DNA of 64,000 nt, taken from Pseudomonas lurida (GTDB lineage: Bacteria > Pseudomonadota > Gammaproteobacteria > Pseudomonadales > Pseudomonadaceae). The notes beneath the pieces are model-generated. The model had not been told where the DNA came from. It did no database searches and was given only the letters and a program-made list of their open reading frames with translations. The DNA lies in contig NZ_PDJB01000001.1 in the NCBI RefSeq assembly GCF_002563895.1, positions 5,935,501-5,999,500 of the forward strand. The letters are read 5' to 3'. Below are positions 17,745 to 25,937 of this stretch, piece after piece. Every line of letters starts with the position of its first letter. Position 1 is the first letter of the stretch. Made by a program: the position numbers and the translations under genes.

Positions 17745-18368
17745 TTAAAACGGCTCGTTGCCCCGCCGGCGAAACCAGCCAGTCAGGGACAGGCGTTCGC
17801 GCGTAGCGGGCAGGACTTCGTGGGGCACTTCGCCCGACAGGAACACCACCAGGCAACCGCCGGTGGGCACCACATCGTATTCGACGCCGTCCTTGAGGTA
17901 CATGCGCAACTGGCCGCCATGCTCGGGCAGCCAGGCGTCGTTCAAGTAAATCACCGCCGAGACCATGCGTCGGTCATCGTCGCGAAAACGGTCCAGGTGC
18001 TTGAGGTAAAACGCCCCTGGCGGGTACATCGCGAAGTGGCTTTCGAAATCTTCCAGGCCCAGGAAGAGGCTGCGGTTCATGGCCAGGCGCAGGCTGTCCA
18101 TCAAAGCCATATAGGTGTCGCAGACCGCTGCATCGCCCTCTTCCAGCCACTGGATGTGGTCGCCGCGAATGCCTTCACGAATCTCCTGGGCCGGGCCGCG
18201 TCCCACCGCTGCCGGGGCCAGCTCACCCTCGGCTGCACGTTTATGGCACTCAGCCGCCAGTTCCAGGGTCAGAGCCTGGGGCAGGAAGCCGTCCTGCCGG
18301 GACCAGCCCTTTTCGGCCAGGTCGTCGACAATACGTTGCAGCAAGGGGTGATCGAGGGGTATTTGCAT
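17745..18368 (-). CDS. Fe(II)/2-oxoglutarate-dependent dioxygenase
   Basis: A 207-residue 2OG-Fe(II) oxygenase of the prolyl-4-hydroxylase-like group. The iron triad can be read as His and Asp in YLKHLDRF, with the distal His in GEVPHEVLP. The 2OG-binding Arg is in RERLSLTGWFRRR, close to the C terminus. The start at 18368 (MQIPLDHPLLQRIV) is chosen because the upstream codons are not conserved-looking. ATGs at 18377 and 18386 are alternatives. The substrate is unknown and could be a protein Pro residue or a small molecule. It is transcribed with the TudS-like gene. Confidence 0.82.
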   Translation of the reverse strand: MQIPLDHPLLQRIVDDLAEKGWSRQDGFLPQALTLELAAECHKRAAEGELAPAAVGRGPAQEIREGIRGDHIQWLEEGDAAVCDTYMALMDSLRLAMNRSLFLGLEDFESHFAMYPPGAFYLKHLDRFRDDDRRMVSAVIYLNDAWLPEHGGQLRMYLKDGVEYDVVPTGGCLVVFLSGEVPHEVLPATRERLSLTGWFRRRGNEPF

Positions 18369-18508
18369 GGCGCGCATAGTATCCATACGCCTGTGAATCC
18401 GACAGAGCCGCCGAGCGTCTGAATACACTTTAGTCAGGTGACTGATAGGACTTCTCGACAAATCCTACGCCCGACACGGACAATAGTGGCCGACTGACAG
18501 GAGTCCAT

Positions 18509-19261
18509 ATGCGTCGTTTGTTTTTTTCCTTGCTGATGTTCTGCGTTTTGCCCGCCTGGGCAGACGGCCATGACCAGTTGTACAAGGTCGCCGGCTGGGC
18601 CGAACAACGTGCGCATTTCAATGACGCCCTCAGTGCCGCCCAGCAACGCTACCGCAATAGCCTGCCGCCAGCAGTGTTCCAGGCGCTGGTAGACAACAGC
18701 AACAAACGCTTTGCCGCCCAGGCCGTGGACCTACGCGCCGAGGCGCAATTGCGCAAGAACCTGGCGGACCCGAAGCCTGCCCTGGCATTTTTCCAATCGC
18801 CCCTGGGCCGCAAGATTGTGGCCGCCGAGTTGCTGGCCACCCGCCGCGACCAACTGGCGAAGAACGCTCAGGGCCTGCCGAAAATCGAGGCCGACGCCAC
18901 CCGCAGCCTGATCATCGGCCACCTGGCGCAGGCGCTGCCCGCTCGTGAAGCCGGTGCGGAAGTCAGCCTGGCGATTGCCGGCGTGGCGGCTGACAGCCTG
19001 AGCCAGATGATCCCCGGCCTGTTGGGCGGCGGTCAGGCCCAGGGCATGCTGAATGGCCAGCGCGAGCGGCTGATGCAGCAGATCGATAAGGACCTGAATA
19101 ACACGCTGCTGTATGTCTATCGGGATCTGTCCGACCCGGAGCTGGAAGAATTCGCTACGTTTGCTGAGTCGCCGGAAGGCAAGGCGTATTACCAGGCAGC
19201 GCTGGCGGCAATCCGCGCCGGCCTGGCGGTCGGCCAAAGCACCTCAAGCCTGGCGCAGTAG
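18509..19261 (+). CDS. DUF2059 exported protein
   Basis: A 250-residue protein with a signal peptide (MRRLFFSLLMFCVLPAWA, cleavage after AWA). The mature part is mainly helical. Its last third, LLYVYRDLSDPELEEFATFAESPEGKAYYQAALAAI, is characteristic of the DUF2059 family. It is probably periplasmic with no assigned activity. It is divergent from the dioxygenase-tudS pair, with 140 bases between the starts. An AGGAG ribosome site is close upstream of the ATG. Confidence 0.8.
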   Translation: MRRLFFSLLMFCVLPAWADGHDQLYKVAGWAEQRAHFNDALSAAQQRYRNSLPPAVFQALVDNSNKRFAAQAVDLRAEAQLRKNLADPKPALAFFQSPLGRKIVAAELLATRRDQLAKNAQGLPKIEADATRSLIIGHLAQALPAREAGAEVSLAIAGVAADSLSQMIPGLLGGGQAQGMLNGQRERLMQQIDKDLNNTLLYVYRDLSDPELEEFATFAESPEGKAYYQAALAAIRAGLAVGQSTSSLAQ

Positions 19262-19263
19262 AA

Positions 19264-19298
19264 AATGTGGGCGCGGGCTTGCTCGCTGCCACATCTGG
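19264..19298. repeat. Single degenerate REP
   Basis: One REP arm (aatgtgggcgcgggcttgct) followed directly by a stub of the opposite arm (gccacatct). It looks like a REPIN that has lost its centre and most of one arm. It is located between the convergent DUF2059 and hydrolase genes. Confidence 0.65.
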
Positions 19299-19304
19299 AC
19301 GGCG

Positions 19305-20246
19305 TTACTTCAGTTGATCCGTGAGGAAACTGAAGTACTCAGCGCGAATCTGCGGAATCTCATTTGCCAAATGATGCCTGCCCCGCGGCAGCATCAACAC
19401 CTGCGGCTGGTCGAACTTGCTCCGTAGCACCTGCAGGTTGTGCTGCCAGTCCACCGTCATGTCTTCCTCGCCCTGCACGATCACCGGCCGCCTCGGGCTG
19501 CGCGGTGCGGCTTCGATGCGTTTGATCCAGCGCGCCAAGGCCCCCACCCACGCGGTAGGCAGTTGGCGCGGCTGCAGCGGGTCGGCCTCAAGGAAGGGTT
19601 TGAACGCCGGATCGTTGGTGTTCTCGCTGAACCGCCGTGCAATGCCTTTGACGAATGGACGCAGCAGGTAATAACTGACTTGCGACCAGCCCCAGGCCCG
19701 TGGCCGCACCAAGGGTGAAAGCAGGAAGGTCTTGCCCTGGGCCGGGCTGTCGGCCCCCTGGTTAAGCAAGTGGTCCACCACCACCGCCCCGCCGGTGCTT
19801 TGCCCGAACAGATGCCAGGGTTGCGGCAATTGCAGGGCTTCGGCCTGCGTAAACAGCGCCTGCACCACATGCTGGTACACCGCAAAATCATCGATGCTGG
19901 CGCGCGCGCCGCTGGACAGGCCGTGCCCGGGCAAATCGCAGGCGATCACCACGAAGCCCTGGTCCAACGCCCAGTCCACCACATGGCGATACAACCCCAT
20001 GTGGTCGTAGAAGCCATGGAACATGAACATCGTTGCCACCGGCACGGGCGGCCACCACACCTGCGCGACCACCTTGAACCCGTCCACCTCGAAGCAACCC
20101 AGGCGACTCACCACCGGGGTTTTACGCGCCGCCAGGTCCAGCCCATAAAAACGCTGGTAGACCCGAGCCTCGGCGCTGAGCGGTTGCGCATCCACCAGGG
20201 GCCGCAAGCTTTCGCGCAGATGATCGGGGTCAAAGGTGACAGGCAT
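19305..20246 (-). CDS. Alpha/beta hydrolase (monoacylglycerol lipase-like)
   Basis: A 313-residue serine hydrolase of the lysophospholipase/monoacylglycerol lipase type. The oxyanion region is FMFHGFYDHMGLY, the cap entrance CDLPGHGLSSG, the nucleophile elbow FGQSTGGA, the acid probably in VIVQGEEDMTVDW, and the catalytic His in GRHHLANE. The start at 20246 (MPVTFDPDHLRESLRP) is preferred. A longer frame from 20312 would cross a perfect palindrome and has no conserved content. No signal peptide, so probably cytoplasmic. It is divergent from the thioredoxin-like gene. Confidence 0.85.
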   Translation of the reverse strand: MPVTFDPDHLRESLRPLVDAQPLSAEARVYQRFYGLDLAARKTPVVSRLGCFEVDGFKVVAQVWWPPVPVATMFMFHGFYDHMGLYRHVVDWALDQGFVVIACDLPGHGLSSGARASIDDFAVYQHVVQALFTQAEALQLPQPWHLFGQSTGGAVVVDHLLNQGADSPAQGKTFLLSPLVRPRAWGWSQVSYYLLRPFVKGIARRFSENTNDPAFKPFLEADPLQPRQLPTAWVGALARWIKRIEAAPRSPRRPVIVQGEEDMTVDWQHNLQVLRSKFDQPQVLMLPRGRHHLANEIPQIRAEYFSFLTDQLK

Positions 20247-20269
20247 AAAGGGTTCCAGACTGACGGTGA

Positions 20270-20298
20270 AGATGAATATCGAGCTGCGATATTCATCT
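20270..20298. promoter_or_regulatory. Perfect 12-bp inverted repeat, candidate operator
   Basis: The arms agatgaatatcg (20270-20281) and cgatattcatct (20287-20298) are exact reverse complements with a 5-base spacer (agctg). Further partial symmetry (tgac at 20261, gtca at 20299-20302) extends it. It lies 23 bases upstream of the hydrolase start and 47 bases upstream of the thioredoxin-like start, inside the divergent promoter region. This is where a dimeric repressor would control both genes. No regulator gene is adjacent. As RNA it would be a strong 5' hairpin. Confidence 0.6.
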
Positions 20299-20345
20299 GT
20301 CAGGACAAGCATGGCAAGCTACGCGACCTTCGAGGATACATCTGA

Positions 20346-20921
20346 ATGCGACAGCCCTACCGCACCGCCCTGTTCGCCAGCCTGATCCTGGTTATCTGCG
20401 CCGGCGTGCTGTGGGCGGCCTATGACTGGTTCCAGGGGCGCTACCTGCGCGCCTTCAGCGAACACACGGCGGTGTTTTCCGGCGACCTCTTAACACTGCC
20501 TGCGGACCTCGCCGGGCCCGGCCCGATTCGCCTGGTGCACTTCTGGGACCCGGCCTGCCCCTGCAACGTCGGCAACCAGCAGCACCTGGGTGAGCTGATC
20601 GAGCACTATGCGCCCCGGGGCGTCGAGTTCTATGCCCTGCAAAAACCCGGCAGCCACGGCCAATTGCCCGATAACCTGCGCAGGATGAAATCCCTCGCTA
20701 CCCTGCCCGGCGCCGACCAGGTTCCGGCCAGCCCGGCCGTGGGTATCTGGGACCGCAGCGGCAAGCTCGCGTATTTCGGCCCCTACAGCGAAGGCCTCAC
20801 GTGCAATTCCAGCAACAGCTTTATTGAGCCGATCTTGAAGGCCCTTGAAGCGGGACGCGCGGTGAATGCCACGCACACCCTCGCGGTGGGCTGCTATTGT
20901 TCGTGGCCAAAAGGCTTGTAA
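20346..20921 (+). CDS. Membrane-anchored thioredoxin-like protein (DUF6436-like)
   Basis: A 191-residue protein with an N-terminal membrane anchor (about 8-25) and a thioredoxin-like region. The strand IRLVHFWDPACPCNVGNQQHL carries a CPC motif at the position of the usual CxxC, with two further Cys pairs near the C terminus (LTCN and GCYC). The active site is therefore not a standard CxxC. It is likely in the periplasm, facing disulfide or metal chemistry. The family assignment to DUF6436 is from memory of similar Pseudomonas proteins. It ends 31 bases before the acylase gene and is probably co-transcribed. Confidence 0.65.
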   Translation: MRQPYRTALFASLILVICAGVLWAAYDWFQGRYLRAFSEHTAVFSGDLLTLPADLAGPGPIRLVHFWDPACPCNVGNQQHLGELIEHYAPRGVEFYALQKPGSHGQLPDNLRRMKSLATLPGADQVPASPAVGIWDRSGKLAYFGPYSEGLTCNSSNSFIEPILKALEAGRAVNATHTLAVGCYCSWPKGL

Positions 20922-20952
20922 CTCGCCACCCCACTCTTGGTAAGGAATGTTC

Positions 20953-23307
20953 ATGAAGCGCGTCTTGCAGGTTCTCGCGGTTCTGGTGGTGCTGGTCGCC
21001 CTTGGCGCCAGCTGGTACGTCTACAGCAAGCAACCCACCCGCCAGGGCACGGTGACACTGGCCAACCTGCAAGGCTCGGTCACGGTCCGCTACGACGACC
21101 GGGGCGTGCCGCACATTCGTGCCGAGAATGAAACCGACCTGTACCGCGCCCTGGGCTACGTGCACGCCCAGGACCGCCTGTTCCAGATGGAAATCATGCG
21201 CCGCCTGGCCCGTGGCGAACTGGCCGAGGTGCTGGGGCCCAAGGTGCTGGAGACCGACAAGCTGTTCCGCAGCCTGCGCATCCGCGACCGCGCGGCCACC
21301 TATGTGGCGCAACTGGACCATGAGTCGGCGCACTGGAAGGCCCTGCAAGCCTATCTGGACGGGATCAACCAGTATCAGGACAGCCACGCCCGCCCGATGG
21401 AGTTCGACGTACTGGGTATCCCCAAGCGGCCGTTTACCGCCGAAGACACCATCAGCGTCGCCGGGTATATGGCCTACAGCTTTGCCGCCGCGTTTCGTAC
21501 CGAACCCCTGCTGACTTACATCCGCGACCAGTTGGGCAGCGATTACCTGAAAGTCTTCGACCTCGACTGGCAACCCAAGGGTGCCCTCAACCTGGCTGCC
21601 AGCGATTGGCAGACCCTCGGCGCCATCGCGTCCCTGAGCGAACAGGCCTTGGCCGACAACGGCCTGCCGCAGTTCGAAGGCAGCAACGCCTGGGCCATCA
21701 GCGGCAACCGCACCAAGAGCGGCAAACCGTTGCTGGCCGGTGACCCGCATATCCGTTTCTCGGTGCCGTCGGTGTGGTACGAAGCGCAGCTGTCGGCGCC
21801 AGGGTTTGAGTTGTACGGCTACCACAATGCACTGGTGCCGGTGGCGTTCCTGGGGCACAACCTGGACTTCGGCTGGAGCCTGACCATGTTCCAGAACGAT
21901 GACCTCGACCTGATCGCCGAGAAGGTCAACCCGGACAACGCCAACCAGGTCTGGTACCACGGCCAATGGGTCGACATGACCCGCACCGAGCAGCAGATTG
22001 CGGTGAAGGGCCAGGCGCCGGTGACGTTGACCCTGCGCCAATCACCCCACGGCCCGATCATCAACGATGTGCTGGGCGAAAACGCCGGCAAGACACCGAT
22101 TGCCATGTGGTGGGCGTTCCTCGACACCCAGAACCCGATCCTCGAAGGTTTCTACCAGCTCAACCGCGCCGACACCCTGGTCAAGGCGCGCGCGGCGGCC
22201 GCCAAGGTGTCCGCGCCGGGGCTGAACATCGTGTGGGCGAATGCCAAGGGCGATATCGGCTGGTGGGCAGCGGCGCAGTTGCCGATTCGTCCGGCCGGGG
22301 TCAACGCCGGGTTTATCCTCGACGGCAGCAGCGCCCAGGCCGACAAGCTCGGCTTCTACCCCTTCAGCGCCAACCCGCAGGAAGAGAACCCCGCGCGGGG
22401 TTATGTGGTATCGGCCAACGCCCAACCCGTGTCGCCCACTGGCATGGAGATCCCCGGCTATTACAACCTGGCCGACCGTGGCCAGCAGTTGAACGCCCAA
22501 TTGAGCGACAAGAGCGTGAAGTGGGACGTGAACAACAGCCAGGCGTTGCAACTGGGCACCACCACCGCCTTCGGCCCACGCCTGCTGGCGCCGCTGCTGC
22601 CGGTGCTGCGTGAGGGGGTCAGGGACCCGGCGCAGTTGAGACTGGTGGAGCAACTGGCCGCCTGGAAAGGCGACTACCCGCTGGACTCGACCAGCGCCAC
22701 GCTGTTCAACCAGTTCCTGTTCAACCTGGCTGAAGCCGCGTTCCACCCCAAGCTCGGCGATGGCATGTTCAAGACCCTGCTCAGCACCCGCGTCATTGAC
22801 GCCGCCCTGCCGCGCCTGGCCGCCACACCGGATTCGCCGTGGTGGGGCGGTAAGCGCGCCGACACCGTCAAGCTCGCCTGGGACAACAGCCTCGCGCACC
22901 TCAAGGCCACGTTGGGTGATGACCCAAGCCAATGGCAATGGGGCAAGGCCCACACCCTCACCCACGGCCACCCACTGGGCTCGCAGAAGCCGTTGGACCT
23001 GATCGTCAATGTCGGCCCGTTCCCGGCGCCCGGCACCCATGAAGTGCCGAACAACCAGTCCGCCAACATCGGTCCGGCGCCCTGGCCCGTCACCTACGGG
23101 CCGTCTACCCGCCGCCTGATCGACTTCGCCGATGTGGCTCACGCGCTGACCATCAACCCGGTCGGGCAAAGTGGTGTGCCGTTCGACCGGCACTATGCCG
23201 ACCAGGCGGAGACTTATATCGAGGGCGGCTACGAACAAGCGCACTTCACCGATGAGGAAGTGACGGCCAATACGCGCGGGACGCTCAAACTGTTGCCTGC
23301 CCGATAG
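20953..23307 (+). CDS. hacB: Penicillin acylase-family Ntn hydrolase, probable AHL acylase
   Basis: A 784-residue precursor of the penicillin acylase family. An N-terminal hydrophobic export segment (about 5-20) and the alpha chain precede the self-cleavage site. The beta chain begins at Ser244 in EGSNAWAISG, the expected N-terminal nucleophile. Downstream motifs LLAGDPHIRFSVPSVWYE and GHNLDFGWSLT match the family. It is periplasmic once processed. Neighbours (an AraC regulator with a cupin domain) and length match PA0305/HacB of P. aeruginosa, which degrades acyl-homoserine lactones. Specificity is inferred from this. The ATG at 20953 is preferred over 20947 because AAGGA then has correct spacing. 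Confidence 0.85.
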   Translation: MKRVLQVLAVLVVLVALGASWYVYSKQPTRQGTVTLANLQGSVTVRYDDRGVPHIRAENETDLYRALGYVHAQDRLFQMEIMRRLARGELAEVLGPKVLETDKLFRSLRIRDRAATYVAQLDHESAHWKALQAYLDGINQYQDSHARPMEFDVLGIPKRPFTAEDTISVAGYMAYSFAAAFRTEPLLTYIRDQLGSDYLKVFDLDWQPKGALNLAASDWQTLGAIASLSEQALADNGLPQFEGSNAWAISGNRTKSGKPLLAGDPHIRFSVPSVWYEAQLSAPGFELYGYHNALVPVAFLGHNLDFGWSLTMFQNDDLDLIAEKVNPDNANQVWYHGQWVDMTRTEQQIAVKGQAPVTLTLRQSPHGPIINDVLGENAGKTPIAMWWAFLDTQNPILEGFYQLNRADTLVKARAAAAKVSAPGLNIVWANAKGDIGWWAAAQLPIRPAGVNAGFILDGSSAQADKLGFYPFSANPQEENPARGYVVSANAQPVSPTGMEIPGYYNLADRGQQLNAQLSDKSVKWDVNNSQALQLGTTTAFGPRLLAPLLPVLREGVRDPAQLRLVEQLAAWKGDYPLDSTSATLFNQFLFNLAEAAFHPKLGDGMFKTLLSTRVIDAALPRLAATPDSPWWGGKRADTVKLAWDNSLAHLKATLGDDPSQWQWGKAHTLTHGHPLGSQKPLDLIVNVGPFPAPGTHEVPNNQSANIGPAPWPVTYGPSTRRLIDFADVAHALTINPVGQSGVPFDRHYADQAETYIEGGYEQAHFTDEEVTANTRGTLKLLPAR

Positions 23308-23361
23308 CCGCTTGGAACTCGGTCAATCAGGTGGGCGCGGGCTTGATCTGTGTTGTGACAA

Positions 23362-24264
23362 CTACCTGGCGCGCAAACGCCCTGGCGCCTCGCCATAGGT
23401 GTCCTTGAACTTCTTGCTGAACGCCGCCTGGGACTGGTAACCCACCTGGGCGGCGATATCCAGCAGGCTCAGGCGCGACTGACGCACCAGGTTGAACGCC
23501 AGCTCCATGCGCAACTGAGTCAGCAACACCCACGGCGATACGCCCGCCACCTTCACAAACGCGCGCATGAACGTGGCACGCGACATCGTCGCGGCAGCTG
23601 CCAGGCTGTCGATGGTCCACTCATGCCCCGGATCGGCCAGCATCACTTGCCAGGCCTTGCCCAGCCGCTTGTCGGCAAGCAGTGCAAAGGTGCCGGCAAC
23701 CGGTGCCTGGCGAGTCAGCCAGGTGCGCAGGATCAGGGTGAACAGTGCCGACGACAGTGCATCGATAAACGAGCGGGCGCCCAGTTGCTGGCCGTCCGCC
23801 TCGCTGCGCAATAACGCGATCAACGCCGCCAACTGCCCGTCACCCTGCCACTCGCGGCTGGACACCACCAGGTACTCTGGCAACGCGCCGAACAGCAACG
23901 ACTGCCGGTTGTAATGAAAACTGCCGCAGAGCATGTCCAGATCCGGGCGGTCGCCGCCCAGGCGATGCACCGTGAGCACACCGCCTTCGATCACCCTGGG
24001 TTGCATCGCCCGAGCCCGCGCGCCGTGGCTGCGCAGCAAGTGCGCGGCACCGCCCGGCATCAGCAGGATATCGCCCTCCTCCAGGCTCACCTGCTGCCCG
24101 CCCGACAACTCGGCACGGCAGGTGCCGCTGAGCACGATGTGATAAGGCGCCACACCGAAATCTTCCGGGGCGTGGTCCAAGGCCCACTCGCCCTGGAGCT
24201 GGCAACGCAAATCCAGACTGCCGCGCAGGTTGGCCAACGCGATAAGCGTGTCGATCGAATTCAT
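23362..24264 (-). CDS. AraC family regulator with N-terminal cupin domain
   Basis: A 300-residue regulator. The N-terminal half (about 1-170) is a cupin-type effector domain (APYHIVLSGTCRAEL, EEGDILLMPGGAAHLLRS). The C-terminal half has the AraC double helix-turn-helix, with WTIDSLAAAATMSRATFMRAF and LLDIAAQVGYQSQAAFSKKFK. It ends convergently with the acylase gene 54 bases away and is divergent from the AhpD-like gene, the classic layout for control of that gene. The effector is unknown. The same neighbourhood (PA0305-PA0306) supports a link to the acylase region. Confidence 0.88.
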   Translation of the reverse strand: MNSIDTLIALANLRGSLDLRCQLQGEWALDHAPEDFGVAPYHIVLSGTCRAELSGGQQVSLEEGDILLMPGGAAHLLRSHGARARAMQPRVIEGGVLTVHRLGGDRPDLDMLCGSFHYNRQSLLFGALPEYLVVSSREWQGDGQLAALIALLRSEADGQQLGARSFIDALSSALFTLILRTWLTRQAPVAGTFALLADKRLGKAWQVMLADPGHEWTIDSLAAAATMSRATFMRAFVKVAGVSPWVLLTQLRMELAFNLVRQSRLSLLDIAAQVGYQSQAAFSKKFKDTYGEAPGRLRAR

Positions 24265-24365
24265 TTGCGAGCATCGGTCAAAAAGATGAGCGGATTGAAC
24301 AATAACGACGCCCCCGAACGGAAGAGACTGGCTTCACACCCCCCACCTGTTCAGGAGTTACCGCA

Positions 24366-24719
24366 ATGTTCAATAACTGGTCCGACTTGCTGCCTACCGT
24401 GAAGAAAGCCTTTGGCGCACTGGGCAAGAGCAACCCGAAGATGGTCAAAGCGTACATGGCACTGGGCGAAGCTGCCGAGGAAAACAACGTCCTCGACGCC
24501 AAGACCCGTGAGCTGATTTCCATCGCCGTGGCCATCACCACCCGCTGCGACGGTTGCATCGGCGTGCACGCTGACGCGGCGATCAAGGCCGGCGCCACCC
24601 GCGAGGAAGTCGCTGCAACACTGGCGACCGCGATCTCCCTGAATGCCGGCGCGGCGTATATCTACTCGCTGCGCGCGCTGGAAGCCTACGACACCCTCAA
24701 ACCAGTGCCGCAAAGTTGA
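24366..24719 (+). CDS. Carboxymuconolactone decarboxylase/AhpD-like protein
   Basis: A 117-residue all-helical protein with the AhpD-like redox motif TRCDGCIGVHADAAI (CxxC near residue 61, His three residues on). This points to a peroxidase or disulfide reductase and not to true gamma-carboxymuconolactone decarboxylation. Gly-rich ATAISLNAGAAYIYS follows. An AGGAG ribosome site lies before the ATG. It is divergent from the cupin-AraC regulator, which probably controls it. Its 3' end overlaps the 3' end of the convergent GlxA-type gene by 23 bases. Confidence 0.87.
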   Translation: MFNNWSDLLPTVKKAFGALGKSNPKMVKAYMALGEAAEENNVLDAKTRELISIAVAITTRCDGCIGVHADAAIKAGATREEVAATLATAISLNAGAAYIYSLRALEAYDTLKPVPQS

Positions 24720-25662
24720 GTCGGAACTGTTGCGGCGTCACGCCCAGCCGGCGATTGAACACACTGCGCATGTGCTGGGCATCGCGAAAGCCGCATTGAT
24801 AGGCCACGGTCTTGAGCGGCGCGGGGCTGCTTTCGAGCATGACCCGCGCCGCGTCCACCCGCGCCCGCTCGACAAACTCCGCCGGCGTGATCCGCGCCTC
24901 ACGGGCAAACACCCGGGAGAAATTGCGCGCGCTCATATTGGCCGCCTTGGCCAGGTCGGCAATGGTCAGGTCGCCGGTCAGGTTGGCCAACACATACAGC
25001 TGCACCAGCGCCACCGCTGACGTGGTCTCGGCGTGGGGGGTCAGAAACGGGCTGAACTGCGACTGCCCGCCCGAACGCTGGGTAAACACCACCAGGCGCT
25101 TGGCCACGCTCAAGGCAACTTCAGGGCCGTGATCCTGGGCCAGCAAATACAGCGACAGATCGATGCCCGCCGTGACCCCGGCCGAGGTGTAGAGGTTGCC
25201 GTCCTGCACGTAGAGGCGGTCGGCCTCGACCTGGGCGGTGGGGCACAGGCGCGCCAGATCTGCGGCATCGTTCCAATGGGTGGTGACGGTTTTCCCGTCC
25301 AGCAGCCCGGCCCGGGCCAGCATGAAGGCGCCGTTGCAGATCGAACCGAAGCGTCGTGCCCGCGCGGTGGCGCCACGCAGCCAATCGTCGAACTGGGCGC
25401 CGAAGTCCTCGAAGGGTAACCGCGGCCCGCCGGCGACCAGCAGCAGGTCATAGGCTTGCAGGGCTTCGCTGTAATGCCGGTGGGCCTGCAATGACAGGCC
25501 GTTGGAGGCAGCCATGTTGCCGTGGCCGAAGCCGATGACGTCCAGCTGGTAGTGATCCTGGGGCGACAAAAAGCGGTTGGCTTCGCAGAACACGTCCATG
25601 GGGCCAGTCACGTCGAGTGACTGGACGCCGGGGAAGATCAGGATGGCGACGGTTTTTTGCAT
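24697..25662 (-). CDS. GlxA-type regulator (DJ-1/PfpI plus AraC HTH)
   Basis: A 321-residue transcription factor. The N-terminal DJ-1/PfpI domain (about 3-185) includes FPGVQSLDVTGPMDVF and RFGSICNGAFMLARAG, where a Cys sits at the position of the DJ-1 elbow nucleophile. The C-terminal AraC helices are LTIADLAKAANMSARNFSRVF and PLKTVAYQCGFRDAQHMRSVF. Family members control uptake or catabolism of amines and related compounds (for example ArgR, GbdR, CdhR). The target is unknown. The start at 25662 is chosen for the AAAGGTG ribosome site. ATG 25692 is an alternative. Confidence 0.88.
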   Translation of the reverse strand: MQKTVAILIFPGVQSLDVTGPMDVFCEANRFLSPQDHYQLDVIGFGHGNMAASNGLSLQAHRHYSEALQAYDLLLVAGGPRLPFEDFGAQFDDWLRGATARARRFGSICNGAFMLARAGLLDGKTVTTHWNDAADLARLCPTAQVEADRLYVQDGNLYTSAGVTAGIDLSLYLLAQDHGPEVALSVAKRLVVFTQRSGGQSQFSPFLTPHAETTSAVALVQLYVLANLTGDLTIADLAKAANMSARNFSRVFAREARITPAEFVERARVDAARVMLESSPAPLKTVAYQCGFRDAQHMRSVFNRRLGVTPQQFRLNFAALV

Positions 25663-25695
25663 GGGTACACCTTTATGTCCGGGCGAACGCAAACC

Positions 25696-25801
25696 CTGTG
25701 GGAGCTGGCTTGCCTGCGATGCAAGCGACTCGGCCCATCAGGTATACCGAGGGGATGATATCGCAGCGATGCGGCGATCCGACAAGCCAGCTCTTACATT
25801 T
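25696..25801. repeat. REPIN with expanded centre
   Basis: The left arm ctgtgggagctggcttgcct is intact. The right arm (gacaagccagctcttacatt) has diverged. The centre contains accgaggggatgatatcgca, related to the centres at 46762 and 60386, followed by an extra short stretch. It lies between the divergent GlxA-type and HD genes, an unusual position for a REPIN since most sit at 3' ends. Confidence 0.75.
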
Positions 25802-25937
25802 GACCGAGCACACCCTTGGCGCGATATGGCGGCACATTGGCCGGGATCGCCTCCTCGCCGCGATAGCCCCTTCGCGGGGGCGCGACCAGACTGGACACCT
25901 CGGCGCCACCCCCGGCGCTTTCTTGAGGAGAACGACC

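Noticed and set aside
23330..23350. Possible REP arm (gtgggcgcgggcttgatctg) after the acylase gene
   Set aside because: Only half an arm remains and there is no opposing copy. It is too short to list as a separate repeat with confidence, though it is probably a remnant.
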